NCBI GenBank assembly: GCA_030146725.1
Contig: JASLBJ010000226.1
Coordinates: forward strand, 1-15,942
Source of the DNA: Sphingomicrobium sp.
GTDB lineage: Bacteria; Pseudomonadota; Alphaproteobacteria; Sphingomonadales; Sphingomonadaceae
Length of the DNA: 15,942 nt
Direction of reading: 5' to 3'
Position 1 is the stretch's first letter. Every line of letters starts with the position of its first letter. The position numbers were made by a program, and so were the translations under genes. The notes under the pieces are model-generated. The model had not been told where the DNA came from, made no database searches, and saw only the letters and a list, made by a program, of their open reading frames with translations. This document shows positions 8,691 through 15,942 of the stretch, in pieces.

Positions 8691-9604
8691 CTCACGCATC
8701 GGCTCCCGCCATCGGCGCCGACAGCGGCGTCAGGGGCAAGCTCACCCCCAACGCCCCGCTCGCGCCCCTCGTCTGGTTCAAGTCCGGCGGCCCGGCCGAA
8801 ACGCTGTTCGAGCCCGCCGACGCCGACGACCTCATCGGCTTCCTCCGCGACCTCGATCCGGCCACCCCGGTGATGGCGCTCGGCCTGGGCTCGAACATGA
8901 TCGTCCGCGACGGCGGCGTTCCCGGAGTCACCGTTCGCCTCGGCAAGGCTTTTGCAAGGATCGAACAAGCGGATCCGACCACGCTAAAATGCGGCGGCGG
9001 CGCCAGCGGCATCCTCGTTTCCTCGACCGCGCGCGACGCCGGGATCGCGGGGCTCGAATTCCTGCGCGGGATCCCCGGCACCGTCGGTGGCTTCGTCCGA
9101 ATGAACGGCGGCGCCTACGGCCGCGAAGTGCGCGACATCCTGCTGTGCGCAACGGTCGTCCTGCGCTCGGGCGAGGTCGAGCAATGGCCGCTCGAGCGGC
9201 TCGGCTACAGCTACCGCCACAGCGCCTTGCCCGAGGGCGCGATTGTCCTCGACGCAACCCTTCGCGGCTCCCCCGGCGACCGGTCCACGATCGGTGCCGA
9301 GATGGACCGGATCGCCGCCGCGCGCGAGGAATCGCAACCATTGCGCAGCCGCACCGGCGGCTCGACCTTCAAGAATCCCGCCGGCCACAAGGCGTGGGCG
9401 CTGATCGACAAGGCCGGCTGCCGCGGGCTCACCGTGGGCGATGCGCAGGTCTCGGAAAAGCATTGCAACTTCCTGCTTAATCTCGGTAGCGCAAGCAGCG
9501 CCGAGATCGAGGCGTTGGGCGAGGAAGTCCGCCGCCAGGTCCTGGCGCGGAGCAACATCGCCCTCGAATGGGAAATCCAGCGGATCGGAGTCGCAAGATC
9601 GTGA
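8687..9604 (+). CDS. murB: UDP-N-acetylenolpyruvoylglucosamine reductase MurB
   Basis: FAD-dependent, NADPH-using reductase that converts UDP-GlcNAc-enolpyruvate to UDP-MurNAc. The ATG at 8687 overlaps the murC stop (ATGA) and gives 305 residues. The FAD domain shows [12 protein letters not shown] (30-41), [13 protein letters not shown] (65-77) and the diphosphate-binding [18 protein letters not shown] (128-145). The substrate domain has YSYRHS (174-179), GGSTFKNP with Ser226 as the expected proton donor, [19 protein letters not shown] (244-262) and a C-terminal LEWEIQRIG with Glu296 as the likely second catalytic residue. The length and the form of the substrate domain suggest the shorter type II MurB. 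Upstream in-frame starts from 8567 would sit inside murC and add residues unlike the family. Confidence 0.95.
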   Translation: MTHASAPAIGADSGVRGKLTPNAPLAPLVWFKSGGPAETLFEPADADDLIGFLRDLDPATPVMALGLGSNMIVRDGGVPGVTVRLGKAFARIEQADPTTLKCGGGASGILVSSTARDAGIAGLEFLRGIPGTVGGFVRMNGGAYGREVRDILLCATVVLRSGEVEQWPLERLGYSYRHSALPEGAIVLDATLRGSPGDRSTIGAEMDRIAAAREESQPLRSRTGGSTFKNPAGHKAWALIDKAGCRGLTVGDAQVSEKHCNFLLNLGSASSAEIEALGEEVRRQVLARSNIALEWEIQRIGVARS

Positions 9605-10575
9605 GTGAGGCGATGGACAGGAGCCTGCACGTCGTCGTGCTGATGGGCGGCTGGTCGGCCGAGCGCGAGGTCTCGCTGACCAGCGGCCGCGGAGTCGCCG
9701 CCGCGCTTCGGGAACGCGGCTGGACCCGCATCACCGAGGTCGACATGGACCGCACCGTCGCGGCGGTCCTTGCCGACCTTCGCCCCGACGTCGTCTTCAA
9801 CGCACTTCACGGAACGCCCGGCGAGGATGGCACCGTTCAGGGCCTGCTCGAGCTGATGGGCATCCCCTACACCCACAGCGGAGTCACCACTTCGGCCGTG
9901 GCGATCGACAAGGAGCTGACCAAGGCGGTGCTCGTGCCCCACGGCATCCGCATGCCCGCCGGCCGCGTGGTGCCGAGCGAATCGCTTTACCAGGGCGACC
10001 CGCTCGCCCGTCCCTATGTGCTCAAGCCGGTCAACGAAGGCTCGTCGGTCGGAGTCGCGATCGTCACCGCCGCCGGCAATCTCGGCCAGCCGATCGGACG
10101 CGACGTCCCCGGCCCGTGGCAGGAGTTCGACGAGCTGCTCGCCGAGCCGTTCATTCGCGGCCGCGAGCTGACCGTCGCGGTCCTCGGCGACGAAGCGCTC
10201 GCCGTCACCGAGCTCGTGCCCCACGGCGAGTTCTACGATTACGCGGCCAAATATACCGACGGCCAGACCGACCATATCTGCCCCGCGCAAGTGCCCGGGG
10301 ATATCGCCGCGTCGATGATGACCATGGCGCTCGACGCCCACCGCCGCTTGGGCTGCAAGGGCGCCTCGCGCTCCGACTTCCGCTGGGACGACGAGACTGG
10401 CGAGGCCGGGCTCTATCTGCTCGAGGTCAACACCCAGCCCGGAATGACCCCGCTCAGCCTGGTGCCCGAACAGGCGAAATACCGCGGCATTCCCTATGGC
10501 GAGCTGGTCGAGCGGCTGATCGCCCTCGCGCTCGACGGGCGCACCGCGCAATCAGCGAATGGCTTGCAATCATGA
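9601..10575 (+). CDS. ddl: D-alanine--D-alanine ligase
   Basis: ATP-grasp ligase that makes the D-Ala-D-Ala dipeptide used by MurF. From the GTG at 9601 it has 324 residues. Motifs are LMGGWSAEREVSLTSG (14-29), whose glutamate in SAEREVSL binds the first D-Ala, HGTPGEDGTVQGLLE (70-84), IPYTHSG, KPVNEGSSVGV (142-152), the FYDYAAKY loop (211-218), whose tyrosine marks D-Ala-D-Ala rather than D-Ala-D-Lac ligases, SDF, and EVNTQPGMTPLSLVP (275-289). The GTG overlaps the murB stop as GTGA, with GGAG 10 bases upstream. An ATG at 9613 (MDRSLHVVVLMGG) is the main alternative and removes four residues. The stop overlaps ftsQ as ATGA. Confidence 0.95.
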   Translation: MSEAMDRSLHVVVLMGGWSAEREVSLTSGRGVAAALRERGWTRITEVDMDRTVAAVLADLRPDVVFNALHGTPGEDGTVQGLLELMGIPYTHSGVTTSAVAIDKELTKAVLVPHGIRMPAGRVVPSESLYQGDPLARPYVLKPVNEGSSVGVAIVTAAGNLGQPIGRDVPGPWQEFDELLAEPFIRGRELTVAVLGDEALAVTELVPHGEFYDYAAKYTDGQTDHICPAQVPGDIAASMMTMALDAHRRLGCKGASRSDFRWDDETGEAGLYLLEVNTQPGMTPLSLVPEQAKYRGIPYGELVERLIALALDGRTAQSANGLQS

Positions 10576-11447
10576 GCGCGCGATCCTCCCGCGGCGGCGC
10601 CCGGTCGCGCGGCCGAAAAGGCGCCCGCGTTGCAATTCCAAAGGGGATCGCGGCCAAGCTGCCGATCGACCAGGCGCGCGCCAACCGGCTTGCCGGGGTC
10701 GGGTTCGGCGGCTTCCTGCTCGCGCTCGGAGCGGTCGTGCTGCTCGCGCTCGACATGCCGGCCAAGGCGATGACCGCTGCCGGCCAGGCGCTCGGCCGCG
10801 CCGGCTTCACGGTCAAGCATGTCGACGTCAAGGGCATCCGCCGGATGGATTCCAAGCCGGTCTATGCGCTTGCGCTCGATCAGCAGGAAATGGCGATGCC
10901 GCTGGTCGACGTCCATGCGATCCGCGCCCGCCTGCTCCGCTACGGCTGGGTCAAGGATGCGCGCGTCTCGCGCCGGCTGCCCGATACGCTGGTCATCGAC
11001 ATCGTCGAGCGCAAGCCCGCGGCGCTGTGGCAGGACAAGCAGCAGCTTGCGCTGATCGACAGCGAGGGCGTCGTGCTCGACCGCGTTCCGGTCGACCGGA
11101 TGCCCGACCTGCCGCTGCTGATCGGGGCCGGCGCCAACGCCCGCTCGACCGATCTCAACCGGATGCTCGGTCAGGTGCCGACACTCAAGGCCCAGCTCGC
11201 TTCGGCAACCTGGGTCGGCAAGCGCCGCTGGGACCTCACCTTTCAGTCGGGGGAGACGATCGCTCTGCCCGAGGGCGAGACCGCCGCGCGCGACGCGCTA
11301 ACCAAGTTCGCGAAAATGGACCGCGCGTCCGGCCTGCTCGGCCGCGGGCTCGTCCGCATCGACCTGCGCGTACCCGGCAAGATGACCGTCCGGCTGCCGC
11401 GCGCGCCCGGCGAAAGCATCGTGCTCGAACCCGCCGCCGAGGGCTAG
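10572..11447 (+). CDS. ftsQ: Cell division protein FtsQ
   Basis: Bitopic inner-membrane divisome protein that links the cytoplasmic ring to the periplasmic synthases through FtsB/FtsL. The 291-residue protein has an Arg/Lys-rich cytoplasmic N-terminus (about 1-38, rich in RSRGRKGAR), one membrane segment (about 40-60, [19 protein letters not shown]), a POTRA domain (about 79-148, [14 protein letters not shown] through [17 protein letters not shown]), and a C-terminal FtsQ domain starting [13 protein letters not shown]. The ATG at 10572 overlaps the ddl stop as ATGA. Its open frame continues upstream only as a shadow inside ddl. The gap to the ftsA GTG is 2 bases. Confidence 0.93.
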   Translation: MSARSSRGGARSRGRKGARVAIPKGIAAKLPIDQARANRLAGVGFGGFLLALGAVVLLALDMPAKAMTAAGQALGRAGFTVKHVDVKGIRRMDSKPVYALALDQQEMAMPLVDVHAIRARLLRYGWVKDARVSRRLPDTLVIDIVERKPAALWQDKQQLALIDSEGVVLDRVPVDRMPDLPLLIGAGANARSTDLNRMLGQVPTLKAQLASATWVGKRRWDLTFQSGETIALPEGETAARDALTKFAKMDRASGLLGRGLVRIDLRVPGKMTVRLPRAPGESIVLEPAAEG

Positions 11448-11449
11448 AG

Positions 11450-12706
11450 GTGGCCGGGACCTCCGAACAGACGCTGATCGCCGCGCTCGACATCGGCTCG
11501 TCGAAGGTCTGCGCGCTGATCTGCGAACTTGGCGAGGGCAATGTGCTGCGCGTGCTCGGCACGGGCCAGCGCGAGAGCCGCGGGGTCAAGCGCGGCTTCA
11601 TCACCGACATGGAATCGAGCGAATTCGCGGTCCGCGAAGCGGTCGAACTGGCCGAGCGGATGTCGGGCGTCACCGTCGACGCGGTATGGGCAAGCTTCGG
11701 CGCGGGCGCGCTCGTCAGCGACATCGCCAACGTCGAGGTCGACCTTGGCGGCCATCAGGTCGAGCAGGCGGACATCAACGAACTGCTGACCGCGGGCAAG
11801 GCCGAGATCGACCGCGGCGGCCAGGTCGTACTCCACGCCCATCCCGCGCTCTACACGATCGACGGGGTCGAAGGCGTCAAGCATCCGATCGGGCTTCACG
11901 CCGACAAGCTCGGGGTCGACATCCATGTCGTCGCCGCCGACCACGCGCCCCTGCGCAACATCGACTATGTGATCCGCTCGGCGCACCTCGGGGTCAAGGC
12001 TATCGTCGCCTCGCCGGTCGCCTCCGCACTCTCGTGCCTGACCGACGAAGAGCGCGAGCTCGGGGTCGCGCTCGTCGATTTGGGCGCGGAGGTCACCAAC
12101 GTCTCGCTCCACGCCGGCGGAATGCTGCTTGGCCTGCGCTCGATTCCGATCGGGTCGAAGGACATTACCGACGACATCGCCTGCGCGTTCGGAATCCAGC
12201 GCCGCGATGCCGAGCGGCTGAAATGCGTGTTCGGCTCGGCGATGACGTCCCCACGCGACAATCACGAAATGATCGACGCCGCGCAGATCGGCGCGGAGGA
12301 GGGGGCCGAGCCGACCCGGATCACCCGTGCGCAGCTGATGACCGTGATCCGCCAGAAGACCGAGCAATTGACCAGCGAAGTCGAAGCGGCGCTGAAGTCG
12401 CTCGGTTTCACCGGTCCGGTCAACCGCCAGGTCGTGCTGACCGGCGGCGGCGCCGACCTCAAGAACCTGTCCGACTATATGCAGGGCGTGCTCGGCCGCG
12501 CTGTCCGCCTCGGCCGTCCGCGGACCCTTGCCGGTTTGCCCGACGCACACAGCGGCCCCGGCTTCTCGACCCTCGTCGGGCTTGCCAGCCTCGCGGCCTC
12601 GGGTGGCGGCGACATCCGCGACATCGCCATGGGTCCGGTCAGCGGCCCGAAACCCGCCGCCGGCATGGTCGGCCGGCTGCTCGCCGCGATGCGCGGAGGC
12701 TATTAG
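11450..12706 (+). CDS. ftsA: Cell division protein FtsA
   Basis: Actin-like ATPase that anchors FtsZ filaments to the inner membrane and recruits later divisome proteins. The 418 residues match the family length. Phosphate-1 motif [13 protein letters not shown] (12-24), the inserted 1C domain (about 83-165, including [10 protein letters not shown] just after it), phosphate-2 motif [14 protein letters not shown] (207-220) and adenosine motif [13 protein letters not shown] (328-340) are all visible. The C-terminus [14 protein letters not shown] looks like the short amphipathic membrane-targeting helix of the family. I chose the GTG at 11450, two bases after the ftsQ stop, because GAGGG at 11439-11443 sits 6 bases before it and the product begins just ahead of the ATPase motif. 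ftsA is not followed directly by ftsZ here; a lipoprotein gene intervenes. Confidence 0.95.
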   Translation: MAGTSEQTLIAALDIGSSKVCALICELGEGNVLRVLGTGQRESRGVKRGFITDMESSEFAVREAVELAERMSGVTVDAVWASFGAGALVSDIANVEVDLGGHQVEQADINELLTAGKAEIDRGGQVVLHAHPALYTIDGVEGVKHPIGLHADKLGVDIHVVAADHAPLRNIDYVIRSAHLGVKAIVASPVASALSCLTDEERELGVALVDLGAEVTNVSLHAGGMLLGLRSIPIGSKDITDDIACAFGIQRRDAERLKCVFGSAMTSPRDNHEMIDAAQIGAEEGAEPTRITRAQLMTVIRQKTEQLTSEVEAALKSLGFTGPVNRQVVLTGGGADLKNLSDYMQGVLGRAVRLGRPRTLAGLPDAHSGPGFSTLVGLASLAASGGGDIRDIAMGPVSGPKPAAGMVGRLLAAMRGGY

Positions 12707-12750
12707 CCCGGCTCCCCTGGGCGCTCTCTCACCAAAGGACCTTGCCCCAA
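12707..12750 (+). promoter_or_regulatory. 44-base ftsA-amidase gap with a ribosome-binding site
   Basis: AAAGGA at 12734-12739 is a clear Shine-Dalgarno sequence, 11 bases before the GTG at 12751. An in-frame TTG at 12742 is only 2 bases from it and is unlikely to be the start. I see no strong terminator or promoter in the gap, so the amidase gene is probably read through from ftsA. Confidence 0.5.
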
Positions 12751-14340
12751 GTGCTCCCCCGTCTCGCCGCCCTCCTCCTCGCAACCGCGATCGCCGGCTG
12801 CGCAGCACCGCACTCGATCCCGCTCGCCAGCGCGGCATCGGTCCCCGCCGCACCCGCACCCGCCGCTCAGCCCGTCGGCCCCGCCGAGGCCCAGACCCGC
12901 GACGCGCTTGCCCGCATCGCTCGCCTCGACCCCTTGCTCCACGCGTTCACCGCGGTCGATCCGACCGCCCTGGCCCAGGCGCGAGCGGTCGACCAGGCGG
13001 GCGGCCGGGGCGCGCTCGCCGGACGCCCGGTGCTGATCAAGGACAATATCGAGACCGCAGGCCCGCTTCCGACCACCGCTGGAAGCCTCGCGCTGGTCGC
13101 CAATGTCACCGGCCGCGATGCCCCGCTGGTCGCCCGGCTGCGCGGCGCCGGCGCCGTGATCATCGGCAAGGCTAACTTGTCCGAATGGGCGAACATCCGC
13201 TCGAGTAATTCGATCTCCGGCTGGAGCGCGGTCGGCGGCCAGGCGCGCAATCCTTATGCGACCGACCGCAACCCGTGCGGCTCGTCGTCGGGAAGCGCGG
13301 TCGCGGTCGCCTCCGGCATGGTCCGGCTGGCGATCGGGACCGAGACCGACGGCTCGATCACGTGCCCGGCGGCGGTCAACGGGATCGTCGGGTTCAAGCC
13401 GACCGTCGGCCTCGTCAGCCGAACGCACATCATCCCGATCAGCGTCAGCCAGGACACGCCCGGACCGATGACCGCGACGGTGCGCGAAGCCGCCGAGATG
13501 CTGGCGGTCATCGCCGGCAGCGACCGCGCCGATCCGACCACGCGCGAGGCCGATCGGCGGCGCAGCGACTATGCCGCCGCGCTCGACGCGGGCTCGCTTC
13601 GCGGCAAGCGCATCGGGGTGATGCGCTTCGCCTCGGGGTTCGGCACCGACCCGGCGCTTGCCGCCGCGCTCGGCGTCCTTCGAGCGCAGGGCGCAACGCT
13701 GGTCGAGATCGCCAGGTTCGACGACAAGGATATCGGCGACCAGGAGTTCACCGTCCTGCTGGCCGAGTTCAAGGTCGGCCTCGACGACTATCTCAAGAGC
13801 AGCCCGGCCCCAATCCCGGTGCGCAGCCTCGCCGACGTCATCGCCTTCAACAAGGCGAATGCCGCGACCGAAATGCCGTTGTTCGGACAGGACATCTTCG
13901 AGCAGGCCGAGCAGACCAAAGGCCTGTCCGACCCTGGCTATCGCAAGGCGCTGCAGCGAAGCCGCCTGCTCGCCGGCCCGCAAGGCGTCGACCGTCTGCT
14001 TCGCGAGCACCGCCTCGACGCGCTGGTCGGCCCGACCATGCCGGCAGCGTGGAAGATCGACGCGGTCCACGGCGACCAGATTTCCGGCGGCGGTGCCGGC
14101 AACCTCGCCGCGGTCGCGGGCTATCCGCACCTCACCGTCCCGATGGGCATGGTCATGGGCCTTCCCGTCGGCCTGAGCTTCATCGGCCCGCGCTGGTCGG
14201 ACGCCCGGATCCTCTCGCTCGGCTTCGCCTATGAACAGGCGCGCGGGCCGCTGCCCGCGCCGCGCCTGCTCCGCTCGATTGAGGAAACCCCCGAGATCCA
14301 GCGCCTGCTCGAGCCCGCTGCCGAAGCGATCCGCCGCTGA
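12751..14340 (+). CDS. Amidase-signature family lipoprotein, probable exported amidase
   Basis: The 529-residue product begins with a lipoprotein signal peptide: a short basic start (MLPRL), a hydrophobic stretch and the lipobox IAGC with Cys17. The residue after Cys is Ala, which by the usual rule favours the outer membrane. An Ala/Pro-rich spacer (18-45) leads to an amidase-signature domain. Its Ser-cisSer-Lys triad is complete: Lys97 in VLIKDNIET, Ser178 in [12 protein letters not shown] and Ser202 in [15 protein letters not shown], with the family's 24-residue serine spacing. The C-terminal [13 protein letters not shown] and [15 protein letters not shown] resemble secreted peptide amidases that hydrolyse C-terminal amides. 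The substrate is unknown, and this fold is unrelated to the peptidoglycan amidases of the AmiC or AmpD type. Base composition matches the neighbours, so any insertion is old or from a similar genome. Confidence 0.88.
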   Translation: MLPRLAALLLATAIAGCAAPHSIPLASAASVPAAPAPAAQPVGPAEAQTRDALARIARLDPLLHAFTAVDPTALAQARAVDQAGGRGALAGRPVLIKDNIETAGPLPTTAGSLALVANVTGRDAPLVARLRGAGAVIIGKANLSEWANIRSSNSISGWSAVGGQARNPYATDRNPCGSSSGSAVAVASGMVRLAIGTETDGSITCPAAVNGIVGFKPTVGLVSRTHIIPISVSQDTPGPMTATVREAAEMLAVIAGSDRADPTTREADRRRSDYAAALDAGSLRGKRIGVMRFASGFGTDPALAAALGVLRAQGATLVEIARFDDKDIGDQEFTVLLAEFKVGLDDYLKSSPAPIPVRSLADVIAFNKANAATEMPLFGQDIFEQAEQTKGLSDPGYRKALQRSRLLAGPQGVDRLLREHRLDALVGPTMPAAWKIDAVHGDQISGGGAGNLAAVAGYPHLTVPMGMVMGLPVGLSFIGPRWSDARILSLGFAYEQARGPLPAPRLLRSIEETPEIQRLLEPAAEAIRR

Positions 14341-14355
14341 CCCTCGCGTCGCAGA

Positions 14356-14370
14356 CGCTCGTTTCGAGCG
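14356..14370 (+). terminator. Hairpin just after the amidase stop, weak terminator candidate
   Basis: CGCTCG (14356-14361) and CGAGCG (14365-14370) form a perfect 6-bp stem with a TTT loop, 15 bases after the amidase stop. The following CATTTCTGTT is T-rich but interrupted, so intrinsic termination would be weak. Confidence 0.35.
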
Positions 14371-14503
14371 CATTTCTGTTCGCCTGAATCCAGCCCGGCG
14401 GGGCGCCTTCGAGCGGCGCTCCGTCACCGCTGTGAGTCCGCCGCAACACGCGGCGCCGATAATCTCGTCCCGGCTCACGATTTTGCTTGGCTTCGCAACC
14501 CTT

Positions 14504-14532
14504 TTGACTCAAGATTCCCCCCGAGGTTGAAC
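14504..14532 (+). promoter_or_regulatory. ftsZ: Candidate ftsZ promoter
   Basis: TTGACT at 14504-14509 is close to the sigma-70 -35 consensus and overlaps one GANTC site; a second GANTC follows at 14513. With a 17-base spacer the -10 would be TTGAAC at 14527-14532, a poor match. GANTC sites near the core promoter with a weak -10 would be in keeping with GcrA/CcrM-dependent promoters. The transcription start would fall inside the palindrome at 14531-14544. Assigned by eye only. Confidence 0.35.
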
Positions 14533-14544
14533 GCGCTAGCGCGT
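14531..14544. promoter_or_regulatory. Perfect 14-bp palindrome upstream of the ftsZ start
   Basis: ACGCGCTAGCGCGT reads the same on both strands and lies 18 bases before the ftsZ ATG, between the candidate promoter and the ribosome-binding site. It could be an operator for a dimeric regulator or, with no loop, part of an mRNA 5' structure. No known binding consensus is recognised. Confidence 0.5.
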
Positions 14545-14547
14545 AGC

Positions 14548-14554
14548 AGGGGGA
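14548..14554 (+). promoter_or_regulatory. ftsZ: ftsZ ribosome-binding site
   Basis: AGGGGGA lies 8 bases before the ATG at 14563 and is among the strongest Shine-Dalgarno sequences in the window. It fixes the start and fits the high expression of FtsZ. Confidence 0.75.
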
Positions 14555-14562
14555 CCAAAGTC

Positions 14563-15942
14563 ATGAGCATTGATTTCATCCGGCCCGAAGTCGACGAGCT
14601 TCGTCCGCGGATCAGCGTCATCGGGGTCGGCGGAGCTGGCGGCAATGCGGTCGCCAACATGATCCGCGCCGACGTCCAGGGGGTCGATTTCGTCGTCTGC
14701 AACACCGATGCGCAGGCGCTCAATTCCGCGACGGCGGATCATCGCATCCAGCTCGGTCTCAAGATCACTCAGGGCCTCGGTGCCGGCTCGCGGCCCGAAA
14801 TCGGCCGTGCCGCCGCCGAAGAGACGCTGGCCGACATCGAGCGCGCGCTTGACGGCGCCCACATGTGCTTCATCGCCGCCGGAATGGGCGGCGGCACCGG
14901 CACTGGCGCTGCGCCGGTCATTGCCAAGGCCGCCCGCGACAAGGGCATCCTCACCGTCGGCGTGGTGACCAAGCCGTTCGCATTCGAAGGCGCGCGTCGC
15001 GGCCGCTCGGCCGATGCCGGGATCGAGGAGCTTCAGCAGCACGTCGACACGCTGATCGTCATTCCCAACCAGAATCTGTTCCGCCTCGCCAATTCCGACA
15101 CGACATTCAAGGAAGCGTTCGAGATGGCCGACGAGGTGCTTCAGCAGGGCGTCCGCGGGATTACCGATCTGATGGTCATGCCCGGCCTCATCAACCTCGA
15201 CTTTGCCGACGTCCGCTCGGTCATGGGCGAAATGGGCAAGGCGATGATGGGCACCGGCGAGGCGTCGGGCGACAATCGCGCGATCGAGGCCGCCGAAAAG
15301 GCGATTTCGAATCCGCTGCTCGACGGTGTCAGCATGAAGGGCGCGAAGGGCGTCATCATCTCCATCACCGGCGGTGAGGATATGCGCCTGATGGAAGTCG
15401 ACGAAGCCGCCAGCCACATCAAGGAACTGGTCGATCCCGACGCCAACATCATCTGGGGTTCGGCGTTCAACAATGACCTGCAAGGCAGGATCCGCGTGTC
15501 GGTGGTCGCCACCGGGATCGAGGCGGAAGTCGCCCAGCAGCCGCAACCCGGCAAGGTCTTCGCCTTCCCGAACTCGCGCACCAGCGCCGCCGCGGCACCG
15601 GCGAGCCGGCCGGCTCCGGTGCCTGCACCGGCACCTGCTCCCCAGGTGGACGAGGACACGCTGGATCTCGGCAATAGCGATGAGCTTCTGCTCGACTCTG
15701 ACGACATCCTGACCAGCCCGGTTGCGTCGGCCCCGATCGCACCGCCGGCGGACGAGGAAATGACTGCCGCTCCGGCTCCGGCGCCCGCCGCGCCGGCGCC
15801 GCAACGCGAAAGCGGCACCCTATTCGAGCGGATGTCCAACATCGCTCGCGGTGCCGCCCAGGCGAAGGTGGACGAGGACACGCCGGCCTCGGTCCGCCGT
15901 GAACCGCTCGACATTCCTCGCTTCCTGAACCGCCAGAACAAC
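14563..15942 (+). CDS. ftsZ: Cell division protein FtsZ (3' end just beyond the window)
   Basis: Tubulin-like GTPase that forms the cytokinetic ring. The frame is open for 460 codons from the ATG to the window end, with no stop. The GTPase core (about 12-320) shows [14 protein letters not shown] (20-33), NTDAQAL (47-53), the tubulin signature GGGTGTG (109-115), the guanine-binding [10 protein letters not shown] region (177-186) and the T7 loop NLDFAD (211-216), whose aspartates 213 and 216 drive GTP hydrolysis in the neighbouring subunit. A Pro/Ala-rich, acidic, probably disordered linker (about 321-448) follows. It ends in [12 protein letters not shown], the conserved C-terminal peptide that binds FtsA and other tethers. 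Since that peptide is already present, only a few codons should be missing. The gene appears to have its own promoter region. Confidence 0.97.
   Translation, partial: MSIDFIRPEVDELRPRISVIGVGGAGGNAVANMIRADVQGVDFVVCNTDAQALNSATADHRIQLGLKITQGLGAGSRPEIGRAAAEETLADIERALDGAHMCFIAAGMGGGTGTGAAPVIAKAARDKGILTVGVVTKPFAFEGARRGRSADAGIEELQQHVDTLIVIPNQNLFRLANSDTTFKEAFEMADEVLQQGVRGITDLMVMPGLINLDFADVRSVMGEMGKAMMGTGEASGDNRAIEAAEKAISNPLLDGVSMKGAKGVIISITGGEDMRLMEVDEAASHIKELVDPDANIIWGSAFNNDLQGRIRVSVVATGIEAEVAQQPQPGKVFAFPNSRTSAAAAPASRPAPVPAPAPAPQVDEDTLDLGNSDELLLDSDDILTSPVASAPIAPPADEEMTAAPAPAPAAPAPQRESGTLFERMSNIARGAAQAKVDEDTPASVRREPLDIPRFLNRQNN
15644..15882 (+). repeat. Exact 17-bp repeat in the ftsZ linker
   Basis: The 17 bases at 15644-15660 recur exactly at 15866-15882, 222 bases downstream and in the same reading frame, giving the motif VDEDT twice in the disordered linker (QVDEDTLDL and KVDEDTPAS). 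It may be a duplicated acidic motif or a chance result of codon bias; the exact match of third positions favours duplication or conversion. Confidence 0.5.

Larger units (their letters stand above)
14341..14562 (+). promoter_or_regulatory. 222-base regulatory region upstream of ftsZ with four GANTC sites
   Basis: No coding sequence is credible here. GANTC, the target of the alphaproteobacterial cell-cycle methylase CcrM, occurs at 14386-14390 (GAATC), 14434-14438 (GAGTC), 14506-14510 (GACTC) and 14513-14517 (GATTC). Small inverted repeats lie at 14403-14419 (GCGCC/GGCGC) and 14440-14454 (GCCGC/GCGGC). The 3' part contains the AT-richest stretch (about 14477-14517), a candidate promoter, a perfect palindrome and the ftsZ ribosome-binding site, listed separately. 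In Caulobacter, ftsZ transcription is known to respond to GANTC methylation through GcrA; a similar control here is inference. Confidence 0.6.

Noticed and set aside
12703..14478. Long antisense open frame (591 codons) across the amidase
   Set aside because: The sense frame has a signal peptide, a catalytic triad and family motifs. The antisense product is a low-complexity Arg/Ala/Asp-rich shadow.
14231..14530. Open frame of 99 codons spanning the amidase end and the ftsZ upstream region
   Set aside because: It begins inside the amidase in another frame, is Arg/Ala-rich without motifs, and has no ribosome-binding site that I can see.
1..15942. Search for CRISPR arrays, tRNA/rRNA genes, insertion sequences and phage or defence genes
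   Set aside because: I saw no spaced repeat arrays, no tRNA-like cloverleaf, no transposase and no terminal inverted repeats. The window is a conserved chromosomal cluster.

Overview
The window is a GC-rich, single-strand stretch of the division and cell-wall (dcw) cluster of a Gram-negative bacterium. The gene order, the protein sequences and the type of FtsZ (alphaproteobacterial core, long Pro/Ala-rich acidic linker, a [13 protein letters not shown] tail) point to an alphaproteobacterium, most likely a sphingomonad (Sphingomonadales). This placement comes from recognising the proteins, not from a database search.

Layout, all on the + strand: murE (5' end cut by the window edge), murF, mraY, murD, ftsW, murG, a 66-base gap with a repeated hairpin and a possible 12-codon leader ORF, murC, murB, ddl, ftsQ, ftsA, a 44-base gap, a lipoprotein of the amidase-signature family, a 222-base regulatory-looking gap, and ftsZ (its last codons lie past the window end). 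From murE to ftsA nearly every junction is a stop/start overlap (GTGA, ATGA, TAATG, or 13 nt) or a 2-base gap. This implies one long, translationally coupled operon. The only break in that stretch is murG-murC.

Function: MurC, MurD, MurE (meso-diaminopimelate type) and MurF build the UDP-MurNAc-pentapeptide in the cytoplasm. MurB makes UDP-MurNAc and Ddl supplies D-Ala-D-Ala. MraY and MurG then make lipid I and lipid II at the inner membrane. FtsW is the SEDS glycan polymerase of the divisome, FtsQ a bitopic divisome scaffold, FtsA the actin-like membrane tether and FtsZ the tubulin-like ring protein.

Most of the window is an ordinary, well-conserved locus and I see no new multi-gene system. 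Four things go beyond the textbook cluster. An exported lipoprotein amidase sits between ftsA and ftsZ. A near-perfect tandem hairpin repeat at the murG-murC gap wraps the murC start codon and creates a mini-ORF that ends on it. Four GANTC (CcrM methylation) sites lie within 132 bases upstream of ftsZ, next to a perfect 14-bp palindrome and a candidate promoter. Finally, murD carries codons (TTA, ATA) that look out of place in this genome.
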